Assembly (NCBI GenBank): GCA_940671915.1
Contig: CALNVZ010003430.1
Coordinates: 12,774,922 to 12,838,921, forward strand
Origin: Paracentrotus lividus
Lineage: Eukaryota > Echinodermata > Echinoidea > Camarodonta > Echinidae
Reading direction: 5' to 3'
DNA length: 64,000 nt
A program made the translations under genes and the position numbers. The notes beneath the pieces are model-generated. The model worked only from the letters and a program-made list of their open reading frames with translations. It had not been told where the DNA came from and searched no databases. This document shows positions 1-11,165 of this stretch, piece after piece (position 1 is the first letter of the stretch; the number at the start of each line of letters is the position of its first letter).

Positions 1-1560
1 GCGATCTAGATCGCTAGGAAATGCGACATTATTGAAGTACTAGTAGCAGCAAATTTCCTAGCGATCTAGATCGCTAGATATGCGACACCAGTACTATAGC
101 AGCAATTTCCTAGCATCTAGATCGCTAGATATGCGACACAGTACTTGTAGCAGCAAATTTCCTAGCGATGCTAGATCGCTAGAATATCGACACCAGTACT
201 TGTAGCAGCAAATTTCCTAGCGATCTAGATCGCTAGATATGCGACACCAGTACTAGTAGCAGCAAATTTCCTAGCGATCTCTAGAATGCATAGACATTAT
301 GAAGTACTAGTAGCAGCAAATTCCTAGCGATCTAGATCGCTAGATATGCGACAAAAGTACTAGTAGCAGCAAATTTCTTTTAGAAGATCTTTAATACGCG
401 ACAAGTCTCTGTGACGTCTTTGCGGTTACGCGACGTCCTTGTATCAGAGTATATAGCAGCAAAATTTCCTAGCGATCTAGATCGCTAGGAAATGCGACAT
501 TATTGAAGTACTAGTAGCAGCAAATTTCCTAGCGATCTAGATCGCTAGATATGCGACACCAGTACTAGTAGCAGCAAATTTCCTACGATCTAGATCGCTA
601 GATATGCGACACCAGTACTTGTAGCAGCAATATTTAGCAGATATATCGCTAGATATGCGACACCAGTACTTGTAGCAGCAAATTTCCTGCGATCTAGATC
701 GCTAGATATGCGACACCAGTACTAGTAGCAGCAAATTTTAGCGATCTAGATCGCTAGAAATGCGACCATTATTGAAGTACTAGTAGCAGCAAATTCCCTA
801 GCGATCTAGATCGCTAGATATGCGACACCAGTACTAGTAGCAGCAAAATTTCCTTTTAGAAGACTTCTTTAATACGCGAGCAAGTCTCTGTGACGTCTTT
901 GCGGGTTACCGCGACGTCCCTTTAGTATCCACGACACCAGTACTTGTAGCAGCAAATTTCCTAGCGATCTAGATCGCTAGGTATGCGACACCAGTACTTG
1001 TAGCAGCAAATTTCCTAGCGAGGTATGCGACACCAGTACTAGTAGCAGCAAATTTTCCTAGCGAGGATAGCGACACGATACTAGTAGCAGCAAATATCCT
1101 AGCGATCTAGATCGCTAGGTATGCGACACCAGTACTTGTAGCAGCAAATTTCCTAGCGATCTAGATCGCTAGATATGCGACACCAGTACTAGTAGCAGCA
1201 AATTTCTAGCGATCTAGATCGCTAGGAAATGCGACCATTATTGAAGTACTAGTAGCAAATATCTAGCGATCTAGATCGCTAGATATGCGACCAGTACTAG
1301 TAGCAGCAAATTTAGCGATCTAGATCAGATAGATATACACGAGTACTTGTAGCAGCAAATTTCCTAGCGATCTAGAGCATATGCGACGACCAGTACTTGT
1401 AGCAGCAAATTTCCTAGCGATCTAGATCGCTAGATATGCGACACCAGTACTAGTAGCAGCAATTTCCTAGCGATCTAGATCGCTAGGAAATGCGACCATT
1501 ATTGAAGTACTAGTAGCAGCAATTTCCCTAGCGATCTAGATCGCTAGATATGCGACATTG
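1..1560. repeat. 54-bp palindromic satellite array
   Basis: About 28 head-to-tail copies of a 54-bp unit fill this stretch and run off the left edge. Each unit holds the 18-bp perfect palindrome TAGCGATCTAGATCGCTA, then ATGCGACACCAGTACTAGTA and a GCAGCAAATTTCC tail. Some units carry a variant middle, GACCATTATTGAAGTACT. A second layer recurs about 470 bp apart (near 370-440 and 845-915): a segment with AAGTCTCTGTGACGTC replaces part of a unit. Many copies differ by one-base losses. The same unit occurs in reverse orientation at 2930-3170 and 7920-8140, so the satellite is related to the arms of a foldback element rather than being independent. Confidence 0.93.
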
Positions 1561-1929
1561 CTGTTGTGTTAACTGAGAGAGAGAGAGAGAGAGTGAAGAC
1601 GAGATAATAAAACGATAGGTTTAGATTTCATTGCTTGATGATATTTCACTGAAATTATACATTGTAATTGTTTCCTTTATTATTCATGTATTTTATACCT
1701 TCATTAACCCCAATTTAATCATTTTACTCGCCTCTGTTAATTAATTAATTATTAGATCGGAATGTTTGCTTTTGATATCTCATGTTTGAGATGAATTGAG
1801 TGTTGATTGGAAGTGTGTTGTTTACTTTAGTTATTTTAATTCTTTGTCTGAGCCATATGCACATGTTGCATCTCTTCTAATACGTTATACATAGTAAGTT
1901 GTCCTTTGAACCCCTACATAAATTTTCTC

Positions 1930-3170
1930 TCGATCGCTAGATATGCGACACAAGTACTAGTAGCAGCAAATTTTAAGCGATCTAGATCGCTAGGTATGCG
2001 ACACCAGTACTAGTAGCAGCAAATTCCTAGCGATCTAGATCGCTAGGTATGCGACACCAGTACTAGTAGCAGCAAATTTCCTAGCGATCTAGATCTCTAG
2101 ATATGCGACACCAGTACTTGTAGCAGCATTTTAGCGATTAGATCGCTAGATATGCGACACCAGTACTTGTAGTAGCAAATTTTCTAGCGATCTAGATCGC
2201 TAGATATGCGACACTGCTGTTGTGTTACCGAGAGAGAGAGGGAGAGAGAGAGAGAGAGTGAAGACCAGATAATAAAATGTAGGTTTGTTATTTCATTGCT
2301 CTGATGACATTTTTCACTAAAATTGGAATTAGTAAACGTATGTCATATATATAGTGTGTTCCTAAAAAAAGGTAATCGAAGTTCAATTCAATCATCCCAA
2401 AAGTAATGGTTTATTTTTGTAATGGTTACTAAACTACTAAGTAACTCATCAGTTATTTGAGACATTGCTTACGTACAAACTGTAATGGGTCACAGAGTTA
2501 GGGTCCTTTGAAGGTGATAGGTACGAAACCATTTTTCCAGTTTTTGTTTTTAGGAGTAAGCAAATTTTATATATTAATTTTGGTTTCATAGTTTTGGGTT
2601 TTTTTTGTCGCACCATGGACTATCCATGGTCGCACAAAGTTTCAATGAAATGCAACCTCATTTGTCAAAGGCCTTTCTCACTGGCAATGACATGTGTTTA
2701 ATTTGGAGTCTCTTGAGTAGTGGAGACGTCGCGTCGTGGTGACATCTCCTGAGACTTCAGGGCGTCGAGAGGAAAAGAAGATAAACATATTCAATTTTAG
2801 TGGACCTCTTTAAGACGCTAGCAGTCAAAATTATTAAACCGTTCGATTGCTTTTAATCGTAAGCAAGTTCCGACAAGTCTCTGCGACGTCGTGGATACTA
2901 AAGGGACGTCGCGGTAACCCTGCAAAGACGTCACAGAGACTTGCTCGCTTATTAAGAAGTCTTCTAAAAGGAAATTTGCTGCTACTAGTACTGGTGTCGC
3001 ATATCTAGCGATCTAGATCGCTAGGAAATTTGCTGCTACTAGTTCTTCAATAATGGTCGCATTTCCTAGCGATCTAGATCGCTAGGAAATTTGCTGCTAC
3101 TAGTACTGGTGTCGCATACCTAGCGATCTAGATCGCTAGGAAATTTGCTGCTACTATATTAACAGTAGCA
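1930..3170. repeat. Satellite-armed foldback, copy A
   Basis: Five or six direct units of the 54-bp satellite (1930-2216) are followed by a GA microsatellite, about 650 bp of AT-rich spacer, then inverted units (about 2870-3160). The inverted arm ends at a segment with CAGTAGCAGTTTGTCGC. The spacer includes the small palindrome CCATGGACTATCCATGG near 2613. No coding region was seen. The arrangement is that of a non-autonomous foldback element whose arms are satellite-like. Confidence 0.7.
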
Positions 3171-3239
3171 GTTTGTCGCTAAAAGTTCATGCTCTTATAT
3201 AGAAGAGCAAGAAATCGCTATTTTTGCGGTATTATTATT

Positions 3240-3318
3240 TCCAAACAAAAAAAAAAACAAAAACAAAAAAAACAAAAAAAAACAAAAAAACAAACAAAAA
3301 AACAAACAAACAAACAAA

Positions 3319-3380
<62 letters not shown>
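3240..3380. repeat. A-rich microsatellite, copy A
   Basis: A run of A/C-rich sequence (AAAACAAAC type) passes into about 60 uninterrupted A bases. Long K-rich and F-rich reading frames over it are artefacts of composition. Confidence 0.95.
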
Positions 3381-3382
<2 letters not shown>

Positions 3383-3499
3383 GAATTTTAGATGGGATGA
3401 CCCTGTGGTTTAGATCACAAGGGATCGACAATTTTTGAATGAAGAATGTCAAAATACCAATGTATACCATTTTTTAGTGCCGCATATCTTAGAATGTAA

Positions 3500-4815
3500 G
3501 TCTGGCATTTTTCATGATTTCATGGTGGCCATCTTGGAATTCAAAATGGCGACCGACTAACTGGTCGGATCGATGGAGCCAGCGACATCTGAATTCAGGA
3601 GGTAAAAATACAACATTTCAGTATCACATTCATTTAGAACTCAAGTTAGCATATCAATTATTTCTTGCAGCCCCTGAGTGGTCAAATTGACTGTTGCCGC
3701 CGATATTTGATTCAGGATGTCAAAATACCAATGTTTTCCAAATTTCAATACCACATGTCATTTTAACTCAAGTTAAGCATATGAATGATTTCAATGGCGG
3801 CCATTTTGGAATTCAAGATGGCGGCCGACTGAGTGGTCGAATCGATTGGGGCCGGCGATATTTGAACTCAGAATGTCAAATACATCTTTTACCAAATTTC
3901 AGTATATGTCATGTATAACCCAAGTTAGGCATATTCAGTGATTTTCATGGCGGCCATTTTGGAATTAAAGATGGCGGCCGACCGGGTGGTCGGACAGGTG
4001 GGGGCCGGCAATATTTGAATTCAGGATGTCAAATACATCTGTATACCAAATTTGAGTGCCATATGTCATTCATAACTCAAATTAGGCATATCACTGATTT
4101 TGATGGCGGCCATCTTGGAATTCAAGATGGCGGCCAACTGAGTGGTTTAATCGATTGGGGCTGGCGATATTGAATTCAGGATGTCAAAATATCATTGCAT
4201 ACCAAATTTCAATACCACATGTCATTAGAACTCAAGTTTGGCACATCGATGATTTACATGGCGGCCATTTTGAAATTCAAGATGGCGGCCGACTGAGTGA
4301 TCGGTTCGATGGGGGCCGGCAATATTTGAATTCAGACTGTCAAAATACATCTTTTTACCAAATTTCAGCGTCATAATGTCATGTATAACACCAAGTTAGG
4401 CATATTCAGTGATTTTAATGGCGGCCATTTTGGAATTCAAGATGGCGGCCGACCGGGTGGTCGACAGGCGGGGGCCGGCAATATTTGAATTCAGTATGTC
4501 AAATACATATGTCTACCAAATTTCAGTACCTCATTCTAATTACAAACTCAACTTAGGCATGTCAATGATTTTCATGGCGGCCATCTTGGAATTCAAGATG
4601 GCGGCCGACTGAGTGGTCGAATCGATGGGGGCCGGCAATATTCGAATTCAGGATGTCAAAAATCCTGTTATGTACCACATTTCAGTGCCACATGCCACTT
4701 GAACTCAAGTTAGGCAGTTTCAATGGTTTTCATGGCGGCCATCTTGGATTTCAAAATGGCGGCCGATCGAGTTGTCGGATCGCTTGGGCCGGCAATTTTT
4801 GAAATCAGCGTCCAA
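3500..4815. repeat. 157-bp tandem array with paired YY1-like sites, copy A
   Basis: About eight units of 156-158 bp. Each has an inverted pair of motifs around an EcoRI-like centre: GGCGGCCATCTTG, GAATTC, AAGATGGCGGCC. AAGATGGCGGC matches the established vertebrate YY1 consensus AAnATGGCGGC. The rest of the unit reads GTGGTCGAATCGAT, GGCCGGCAATATTTGAATTC, ATGTCAAAATACAT and AACTCAAGTTAGGCAT. Whether the sites bind anything is inference. Short frames over the array are repeat translations, not genes. Confidence 0.88.
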
Positions 4816-5239
4816 AAATACGTCTATGTGCTAAATTTCACACTTTCTGCCGGAAGTGATTATGGTCCTTATCTTACAGACTAATTGAGCAAAAAGAATT
4901 TCCGTTTTCCCTTTGTTTCGGACAATTAGATTTGGAGATTTGCAAAGATTTGGAGCTTTAAAAGTGCCGTAAACATGCGGTGCTATTGTGTGATCATATC
5001 GTATGTTGCATCCCGCAAAGTCAGTCTTTGGTTCAGAATACGGGCCACTGGGGTCACAAATTAGTTTTAATATTAAAATTTGAAAATCTTCTTGTTCATC
5101 CATGCGTAGACTAGCTCTTTTGTATTGTATTAGGTGTCAGAAGAAAGTATAAAAGGTTAACTTGAATATAATGCAATAAATATTTTATTAAAGCTTGTTT
5201 TCACCGAGAAAAATGACTGACTAATTAATCGGGTTCCAA

Positions 5240-5470
5240 TTTTGGGGGATTATAATAATATTCACTTATTTACCCAGCGTAGCCACTTCAGCTCAGCGGG
5301 CCCTGCATAACATGAATTATTATTACCCTCTCCATTTCCAAATACCGAGCGCCTAGCTAGAAGGCAGAGGGTCAATTTTTAAAGTCTTTGGTATGACTCG
5401 ACGGGGGATCGAACCCACGGTCTCCCGTTCACGAGGCAGACGCTCTACTGATTGCGCCAACACGTCCGGT
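5240..5470 (-). mobile_element. tRNA-headed SINE, copy A
   Basis: Read on the minus strand, the head carries the two internal RNA polymerase III boxes: TGGCGCAATCAGTAGAGCG (A box) and GGTTCGATCCC (B box). It is followed by a body with CTGAGCTGAAGTGGCTACGC and an AT-rich tail AATAAGTGAATATTATTATA. The ends of the tRNA-like part do not pair as an acceptor stem, so this is a SINE head rather than a working tRNA gene. Confidence 0.65.
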
Positions 5471-5572
5471 TTGACATCTTGCCGCGTTTTTATTTCAACA
5501 TCCCTGACGAAATTAAAATTTACGTTCTTAAAACGAAATGCTGTAATAATGATGCCGTTTTCTTCATTTCAG

Positions 5573-5754
5573 ATGCTATAACAACAATCCTAAAACATAC
5601 TCAAAGTCTTGGGGAATTTTTCCGCGTCGGCTGGTGACAAAGGAAGTGCTTAACAAATACCTGGCTGACCACTATGACCCTGTGTCTGTATCTTATGACA
5701 AGAGCACATTGATTCAACGAGTGGTGCAGTACTGGGATCTAAACACGAAATGAT
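5573..5754 (+). pseudogene. C3orf38-like second exon, broken duplicate
   Basis: This is the copy-A counterpart of the exon at 10549-10730, and both are 182 nt. Compared with the intact copy it lacks one G near 5622 (CCGCG for CCGGCG) and has one extra A near 5741. The stretch between them is therefore out of frame and meets TGA soon after the first change. The acceptor (CTTCATTTCAG) and the GAT|GTAGGC donor are kept. Using both copies in one transcript would also break the frame, because 182 is not a multiple of three. Either this is a dead duplicate exon, or the two changes are sequence errors in a false duplication. Confidence 0.72.
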
Positions 5755-5989
5755 GTAGGCCCAAGAGGGTTTATTACAATTATTTTAGAAAAAGTAGAAA
5801 CCTACTCCATCATTTAGGGAGTTACATTGATATCACCTACAATTTGGGTTCATTTCTACTCACTCGATCTATGCCGAATGTAAAAGAGAGTGATAAGTTG
5901 AAATCCACCCCAATGAAAATAATCACCTCAAACATGGTGGCCAATATGCTGAACTGAATACTGAGTTTGTAAGCGTTGCAAGTTTGTGC

Positions 5990-6190
5990 AAACCTATTGT
6001 GCGATCCTGTTGTCTGGTGCAAATTCAGTAAACATCAGAGGATCGCACAATAGTTGCACGACTTGCGACTCATTATCTTACTTCGCGGAGACGGATTTTG
6101 GACTACTTTGAGACGGTTTTGGTATTTGTCAAATTTCAAAACCGTCTCAAAGTAGTTCCAAATCCGTCTCAAATTCCGTCTCCGAGAAGT
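5990..6190. repeat. Two adjacent hairpins, copy A
   Basis: A first inverted repeat pairs TTGTGCGATCCTGTTG with GAGGATCGCACAATAG. A second pairs GAGACGGATTTTGGACTACT... with its complement around AAATTT. Both are repeated in the second block. The second stem carries the GAGACG word also seen at 41.4, 52.1 and 54.2 kb. Confidence 0.75.
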
Positions 6191-6861
6191 GAGATACCTC
6201 ATATATGCTTCGCTCCAGAATACGGGCCTCTGTATTTTAGATTATTATGCTGGCAGACATGCAGAATAGGCGCATGTTAGTTGTTACGCGTACGGAAAGC
6301 TACCAAAGATGGTTCAAGTTGGTTTACAATTTACATCAAAACCAAACATTCATGAACCACCGCGGGATGGGTTCGAGACTACACCGTAAGGGTCTCGGTC
6401 AAAAGCGGGTGGGATTAATTTAGGGAGGGAATGAAGACGCGTTCACATCTATTTTCCAAACTACCTTTGAGCACACGTGATAGTTCAAATAGATGTTATG
6501 AGAGAGAGAGAGAGAGAGTGAAGACGAGATAATAAAACGTAGGTTTGTTATTTCATTGCTTTGATGACATTTTTCACTGAAATTATACATTGTAATTGTT
6601 TCCTTTATTATTCATGTATTTTATACCTTCATTAAACCCCAATTTAATCATTTTACTCGCCTCTGTTAATTAATTAATTATTAGATCGGAATGTTTGCTT
6701 TTGATATCTCATGTTTGAGATGAATTGAGTGTTGATTGGAAGTGTGTTGTTTACTTTAGTTATTTTAATTCTTTGTCTGAGCCATATGCACATGTTGCAT
6801 CTCTTCTAATAACGTTATACATAGTAAGTTGTCCTTTTGAACCCCTACATAAATTTTCTCT

Positions 6862-8140
6862 CGATCGCTAGATATGCGACACAAGTACTAGTAGCAGCAA
6901 ATTTCCTAGCGATCTAGATCGCTAGGTATGCGACACCAGTACTAGTAGCAGCAAATTTCCTAGCGATCTAGATCGCTAGGTATGCGACACCAGTACTAGT
7001 AGCAGCAAATTTCCTAGCGATCTAGATCTCTAGATATGCGACACCAGTACTTGTAGCAGCAAATTTCTTAGCGATCTAGATCGCTAGATATGCGACACCA
7101 GTACTTGTAGTAGCAAATTTTCTAGCGATCTAGATCGCTAGATATGCGACACTGCTGTTGTGTTAACCGAGAGAGAGAGAGGGAGAGAGAGAGAGAGAGT
7201 GAAGACCAGATAATAAAATGTAGGTTTGTTATTTCATTGCTCTGATGACATTTTTCACTAAAATTGGAATTAGTAAACGTATGTCTATATATACAGTGTG
7301 TTCCTAAAAAAAGGTAATCGAAGTTCAAAATTCAATCATCCCAAAAGTATATGGTTTATTTTTGTAATTTGGTTACTAAACTACTAAGTAACTCATCAGC
7401 TTTAATTTGAGACATTGCTTACGTACAAACTGTAATGGGTCACAGAGTTAGGGTCCTTTGAAGGTGATAGGTACGAAACCCATTTTTTCCAAGTTTTCCG
7501 TTTTTAGGGTATGAAACAAACTTTTTTATAAAATTTTGGTTTCATAGTTTTGGGGTTTTTTTGTCGCACCATGGACTATCCATGGTCGCACAAAGTTTCA
7601 ATGAAATGCAACCTCATTTGTCAAAGGACCTTTCTCACTGGCAATGACATGTGTTTGCAATTTGGAGTCTCTTGAGTAGTGGAGACGTCGCGTCGTGGTG
7701 ACATCTCCTGAGACTTCAGGGCGTCGAGGGAAAATGGAACAAAAGTCAAACATATTCAATCTTTTAGTGGACCTCTTTAAGACGCTAGCAAGTCAAAATT
7801 ATTAAACCGTTCGATTGCTTTTAATCGTAAGCAAGTTCCGACAACGTCTCTGCGACGTCGTGGATACTAAAGGGACGTCGCGGTAACCCTGCAAAGACGT
7901 CACAGAGACTTGCTCGCTTATTAAAGAAGTCTTCTAAAAGGAAATTTGCTGCTACTAGTACTGGTGTCGCATATCTAGCGATCTAGATCGCTAGGAAATT
8001 TGCTGCTACTAGTTCTTCAATAATGGTCGCATTTCCTAGCGATCTAGATCGCTAGGAAATTTTGCTGCTACTAGTACTGGTGTCGCATACTAGCGATCTA
8101 GATCGCTAGGAAATTTGCTGCTACTATATTAACAGTAGCA
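6862..8140. repeat. Satellite-armed foldback, copy B
   Basis: Same structure as the copy in the first block: direct satellite units at 6865-7150, GA microsatellite, AT-rich spacer, inverted units at about 7840-8130. Unit sequences are cleaner here than in copy A. Confidence 0.7.
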
Positions 8141-8215
8141 GTTTGTCGCTAAAAGTTCATGCTCTTATATAGAAGAGCAAGAAATCGCTATTTTTGCGGT
8201 ATTATTATTTCCCAA

Positions 8216-8287
8216 ACAAAAAAACAAAAAAAACAAAAAAAACAAAAAAAAACAAACAACAAAAAAAACAAACAAACAAACAAACAA

Positions 8288-8336
<49 letters not shown>
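8216..8336. repeat. A-rich microsatellite, copy B
   Basis: Second-block equivalent of the A-rich tract. It is shorter, as expected for replication slippage or a homopolymer length error. Confidence 0.95.
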
Positions 8337-8338
<2 letters not shown>

Positions 8339-8464
8339 GAATTTTTAGATGGGGATGACCCTGTGGTTAGATCACAAGGGATCGACAATTTTTGAATGAA
8401 GAATGTCAAAATACCAATGTATACCATTTTTTAGTGCCGCATATCGTTTAGAATGTAAGTCTGG

Positions 8465-9780
8465 CATTTTTCATGATTTTCATGGTGGCCATCTTGGAAT
8501 TCAAAATGGCGACCGACTAACTGGTCGGATCGATGGAGCCAGCGACATCTGAATTCAGGAGGTAAAAATACAACATTTCAGTATCACATGTCATTTAGAA
8601 CTCAAGTTAGGCATATCAATTATTTCTTGGCAGCCGCCTGAGTGGTCAAATTGACTGTTGCCGCCGATATTTGAATTCAGGATGTCAAAATACCAATGTT
8701 TTCCAAATTTCAATACCACATGTCATTTGTAACTCAAGTTAAGCATATGAATGATTTCAATGGCGGCCATTTTGGAATTCAAGATGGCGGCCGACTGAGT
8801 GGTCGAATCGATTGGGGCCGGCGATATTTGAACTCAGAATGTCAAAATACATCTTTTTACCAAATTTCAGTATATGTCATGTATAACCCAAGTTAGGCAT
8901 ATTCAGTGATTTTCATGGCGGCCATTTTGGAATTAAAGATGGCGGCCGACCGGGTGGTCGGACAGGTGGGGGCCGGCAATATTTGAATTCAGGATGTCAA
9001 AATACATCTGTATACCAAATTTGAGTGCCATATGTCATTCATAACTCAAATTAGGCATATCACTGATTTTGATGGCGGCCATCTTGGAATTCAAGATGGC
9101 GGCCAACTGAGTGGTTTAATCGATTGGGGCTGGCGATATTTGAATTCAGGATGTCAAAATATCATTGCATACCAAATTTCAATACCACATGTCATTTAGA
9201 ACTCAAGTTTGGCACATCGATGATTTACATGGCGGCCATTTTGAAATTCAAGATGGCGGCCGACTGAGTGATCGGTTCGATGGGGGCCGGCAATATTTGA
9301 ATTCAGACTGTCAAAATACATCTTTTTACCAAATTTCAGCGTCATATGTCATGTATAACCCAAGTTAGGCATATTCAGTGATTTTAATGGCGGCCATTTT
9401 GGAATTCAAGATGGCGGCCGACCGGGTGGTCGGACAGGCGGGGGCCGGCAATATTTGAATTCAGTATGTCAAAATACATATGTCTACCAAATTTCAGTAC
9501 CTCATGTCAATTACAACTCAACTTAGGCATGTCAATGATTTTCATGGCGGCCATCTTGGAATTCAAGATGGCGGCCGACTGAGTGGTCGAATCGATGGGG
9601 GCCGGCAATATTCGAATTCAGGATGTCAAAATCCTGTTATGTACCACATTTCAGTGCCACATGCCACTTAGAACTCAAGTTAGGCAGTTTCAATGGTTTT
9701 CATGGCGGCCATCTTGGATTTCAAAATGGCGGCCGATCGAGTTGTCGGATCGCTTGGGGCCGGCAATTTTTGAAATCAGC
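8465..9780. repeat. 157-bp tandem array with paired YY1-like sites, copy B
   Basis: Seven good centres lie near 8762, 8916, 9074, 9231, 9388, 9546 and 9704, and a decayed one near 8487. In nearly every unit the AAGATGGCGGCC half and the GGCGGCCAT half are both kept, although bases between units vary. Just beyond the array at about 9822 is CCGGAAGTG, an ETS/GABPA-type motif. The array lies about 0.8 kb upstream of the C3orf38-like exon, so it is probably within its first intron. Confidence 0.88.
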
Positions 9781-10221
9781 GTCCAAAAATACGTCTATGT
9801 GCTAAATTTCACACTTTCTGCCGGAAGTGATTATGGTCCTTATCTTACAGACTAATTGAGCAAAAAGAATTTCCGTTTTACCTTTGTTTCGGACAATTAG
9901 ATTTGGAGATTTGCAAAGATTTGGAGCTTTAAAATGTGCCGTAACATGCGGTGCTATTGTGTGATCATATCGTATGTTGCATCCCGCGCAAAGTCAGTCT
10001 TTGGTTCAGAATACGGGCCACTGGGGTCACAAATTAGTTTTTAATATTAAAATTTGAAAATCTTCTTGTTCATCCATGCGTAGACTAGCTCTTTTGTATT
10101 GTATTAGGTGTCAGAAGAAAGTATAAAAGGTTAACTTGAATATAATGCAATAAATATTTTATTAAAGCTTGTTTTCACCGAGAAAAATGACTGACTAATT
10201 AATCGGGTTCCAATTTTGGGG

Positions 10222-10446
10222 GATTATAATAATATTCACTTATTTACCCAGCGTAGCCACTTCAGCTCAGCGGGCCCTGCATAACATGAAGTTATTATTA
10301 CCCCTCTCCATTTCCAAATACCGAGCGCCTAGCTAGAAGGCAGAGGGTCACATTTTTAAAGTCTTTGGTATGACTCGACCGGGGATCGAACCCACGGTCT
10401 CCCGTTCACGAGGCAGACGCTCTACTGATTGCGCCAACACGTCCGG
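10222..10446 (-). mobile_element. tRNA-headed SINE, copy B
   Basis: Same SINE in the second block, with the B box in the form GGTTCGATCCCC and a full A box. It ends about 100 bp before the C3orf38-like exon and lies antisense to that gene, inside its intron. Confidence 0.65.
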
Positions 10447-10548
10447 TTTGACATCTTGCCGCGTTTTTATTTCAACATCCCTGACGAAATTAAAAATTAC
10501 GTTCTAAAACGAAATGCTGTAATAATGATGCCGTTTTCTTCATTTCAG

Positions 10549-10730
10549 ATGCTATAACAACAATCCTAAAACATACTCAAAGTCTTGGGGAATTTTTCCG
10601 GCGTCGGCTGGTGACAAAGGAAGTGCTTACCAAATACCTGGCTGACCACTATGACCCTGTGTCTGTATCTTATGACAAGAGCACATTGATTCAACGAGTG
10701 GTGCAGTACTGGGATCTAACACGAAATGAT
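10549..10730 (+). CDS. C3orf38 homolog (DUF4518), second exon
   Basis: This internal exon is preceded by a pyrimidine-rich acceptor (TTTTCTTCATTTCAG) and ends at a weak donor, GAT|GTAGGC. It starts with two bases that finish a codon and then encodes 60 residues ending in phase 0. The protein (motifs TILKHTQSLGEFFRRRLV, EVLTKYLADHYD, LIQRVVQYWD) resembles the N-terminal helical part of human C3orf38, which has a similar RRKKVHREVIFKYLAKQG segment followed by LVQHAKEYW. Unspliced, the frame would run on to a stop at 10791. The exon begins in a phase that needs one base from an upstream exon, which I did not find. Molecular function of the family is unclear to me. The match is from memory of the family, not from a search. 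Confidence 0.78.
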
Positions 10731-10969
10731 GTAGGCCCAAGAGGGTTTATTACAATTATTTTAGAAAAAGTAGAAACCTACTCCATCATTTAGGGAGTTA
10801 CATTGATATCACCTACAATTTGGGTTCATTTCTACTCACTCGATCTATGCCGAAATGTAAAAGAGAGTGATAAGTTGAAATCCACCCCAATGAAAATAAT
10901 CACCTCAAACATGGTGGCCAATATGCTGAACTGAATACTGAGTTTGTAAGCGTTGCAAGTTTGTGCAAA

Positions 10970-11165
10970 CCTATTGTGCGATCCTGTTGTCTGGTGCAAA
11001 TTCAGTAAACATCAGAGGATCGCACAATAGTTGCACGAACTTGCGACTCATTATCTTACTTCGCGGAGACGGATTTTGGACTACTTTGAGACGGTTTTGG
11101 TATTTGTCAAATTTCAAAACCGTCTCAAAGTAGTTCCAAATCCGTCTCAAATCCGTCTCCGAGAA
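10970..11165. repeat. Two adjacent hairpins, copy B
   Basis: Same pair as in copy A. The second stem has about 34-bp arms around a loop containing TTTGTCAAATTT. Flanking TTCGCGGAGACGG and CCGTCTCCGAGAAG extend the pairing outward. This is compatible with a small MITE-like element. Confidence 0.75.

Larger units (their letters stand above)
1575..6498 (+). repeat. Tandem segmental duplication, copy A
   Basis: This block of about 4.9 kb is repeated directly as copy B (6499-11488). Both begin in a GA microsatellite followed by GTGAAGACGAGATAATAAAA and end near AATAGATGTTA. The order inside is the same: AT-rich start, satellite block, GA repeat, inverted satellite, poly-A tract, YY1-like array, SINE, exon, hairpins. 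Copy A differs from copy B mostly by single-base losses, many in short homopolymers. This fits either a recent duplication with unpolished sequence or a false (haplotype) duplication in the assembly. Confidence 0.9.

Noticed and set aside
1-1560. CRISPR-like array
   Set aside because: Units are contiguous with no unique spacers, and the genome is animal-like.
3189-3470. K-rich and F-rich reading frames over the A-tract, also at 8159-8427
   Set aside because: Pure homopolymer translation; the frames differ between the two blocks only by tract length.
4831-5103. 90-codon minus-strand frame as an exon of a gene
   Set aside because: Present in the duplicated block but not as the same open frame in copy B, with no recognised similarity.
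10371-10446. Functional tRNA gene, minus strand
   Set aside because: The acceptor ends do not pair and a SINE body follows; both blocks carry it.
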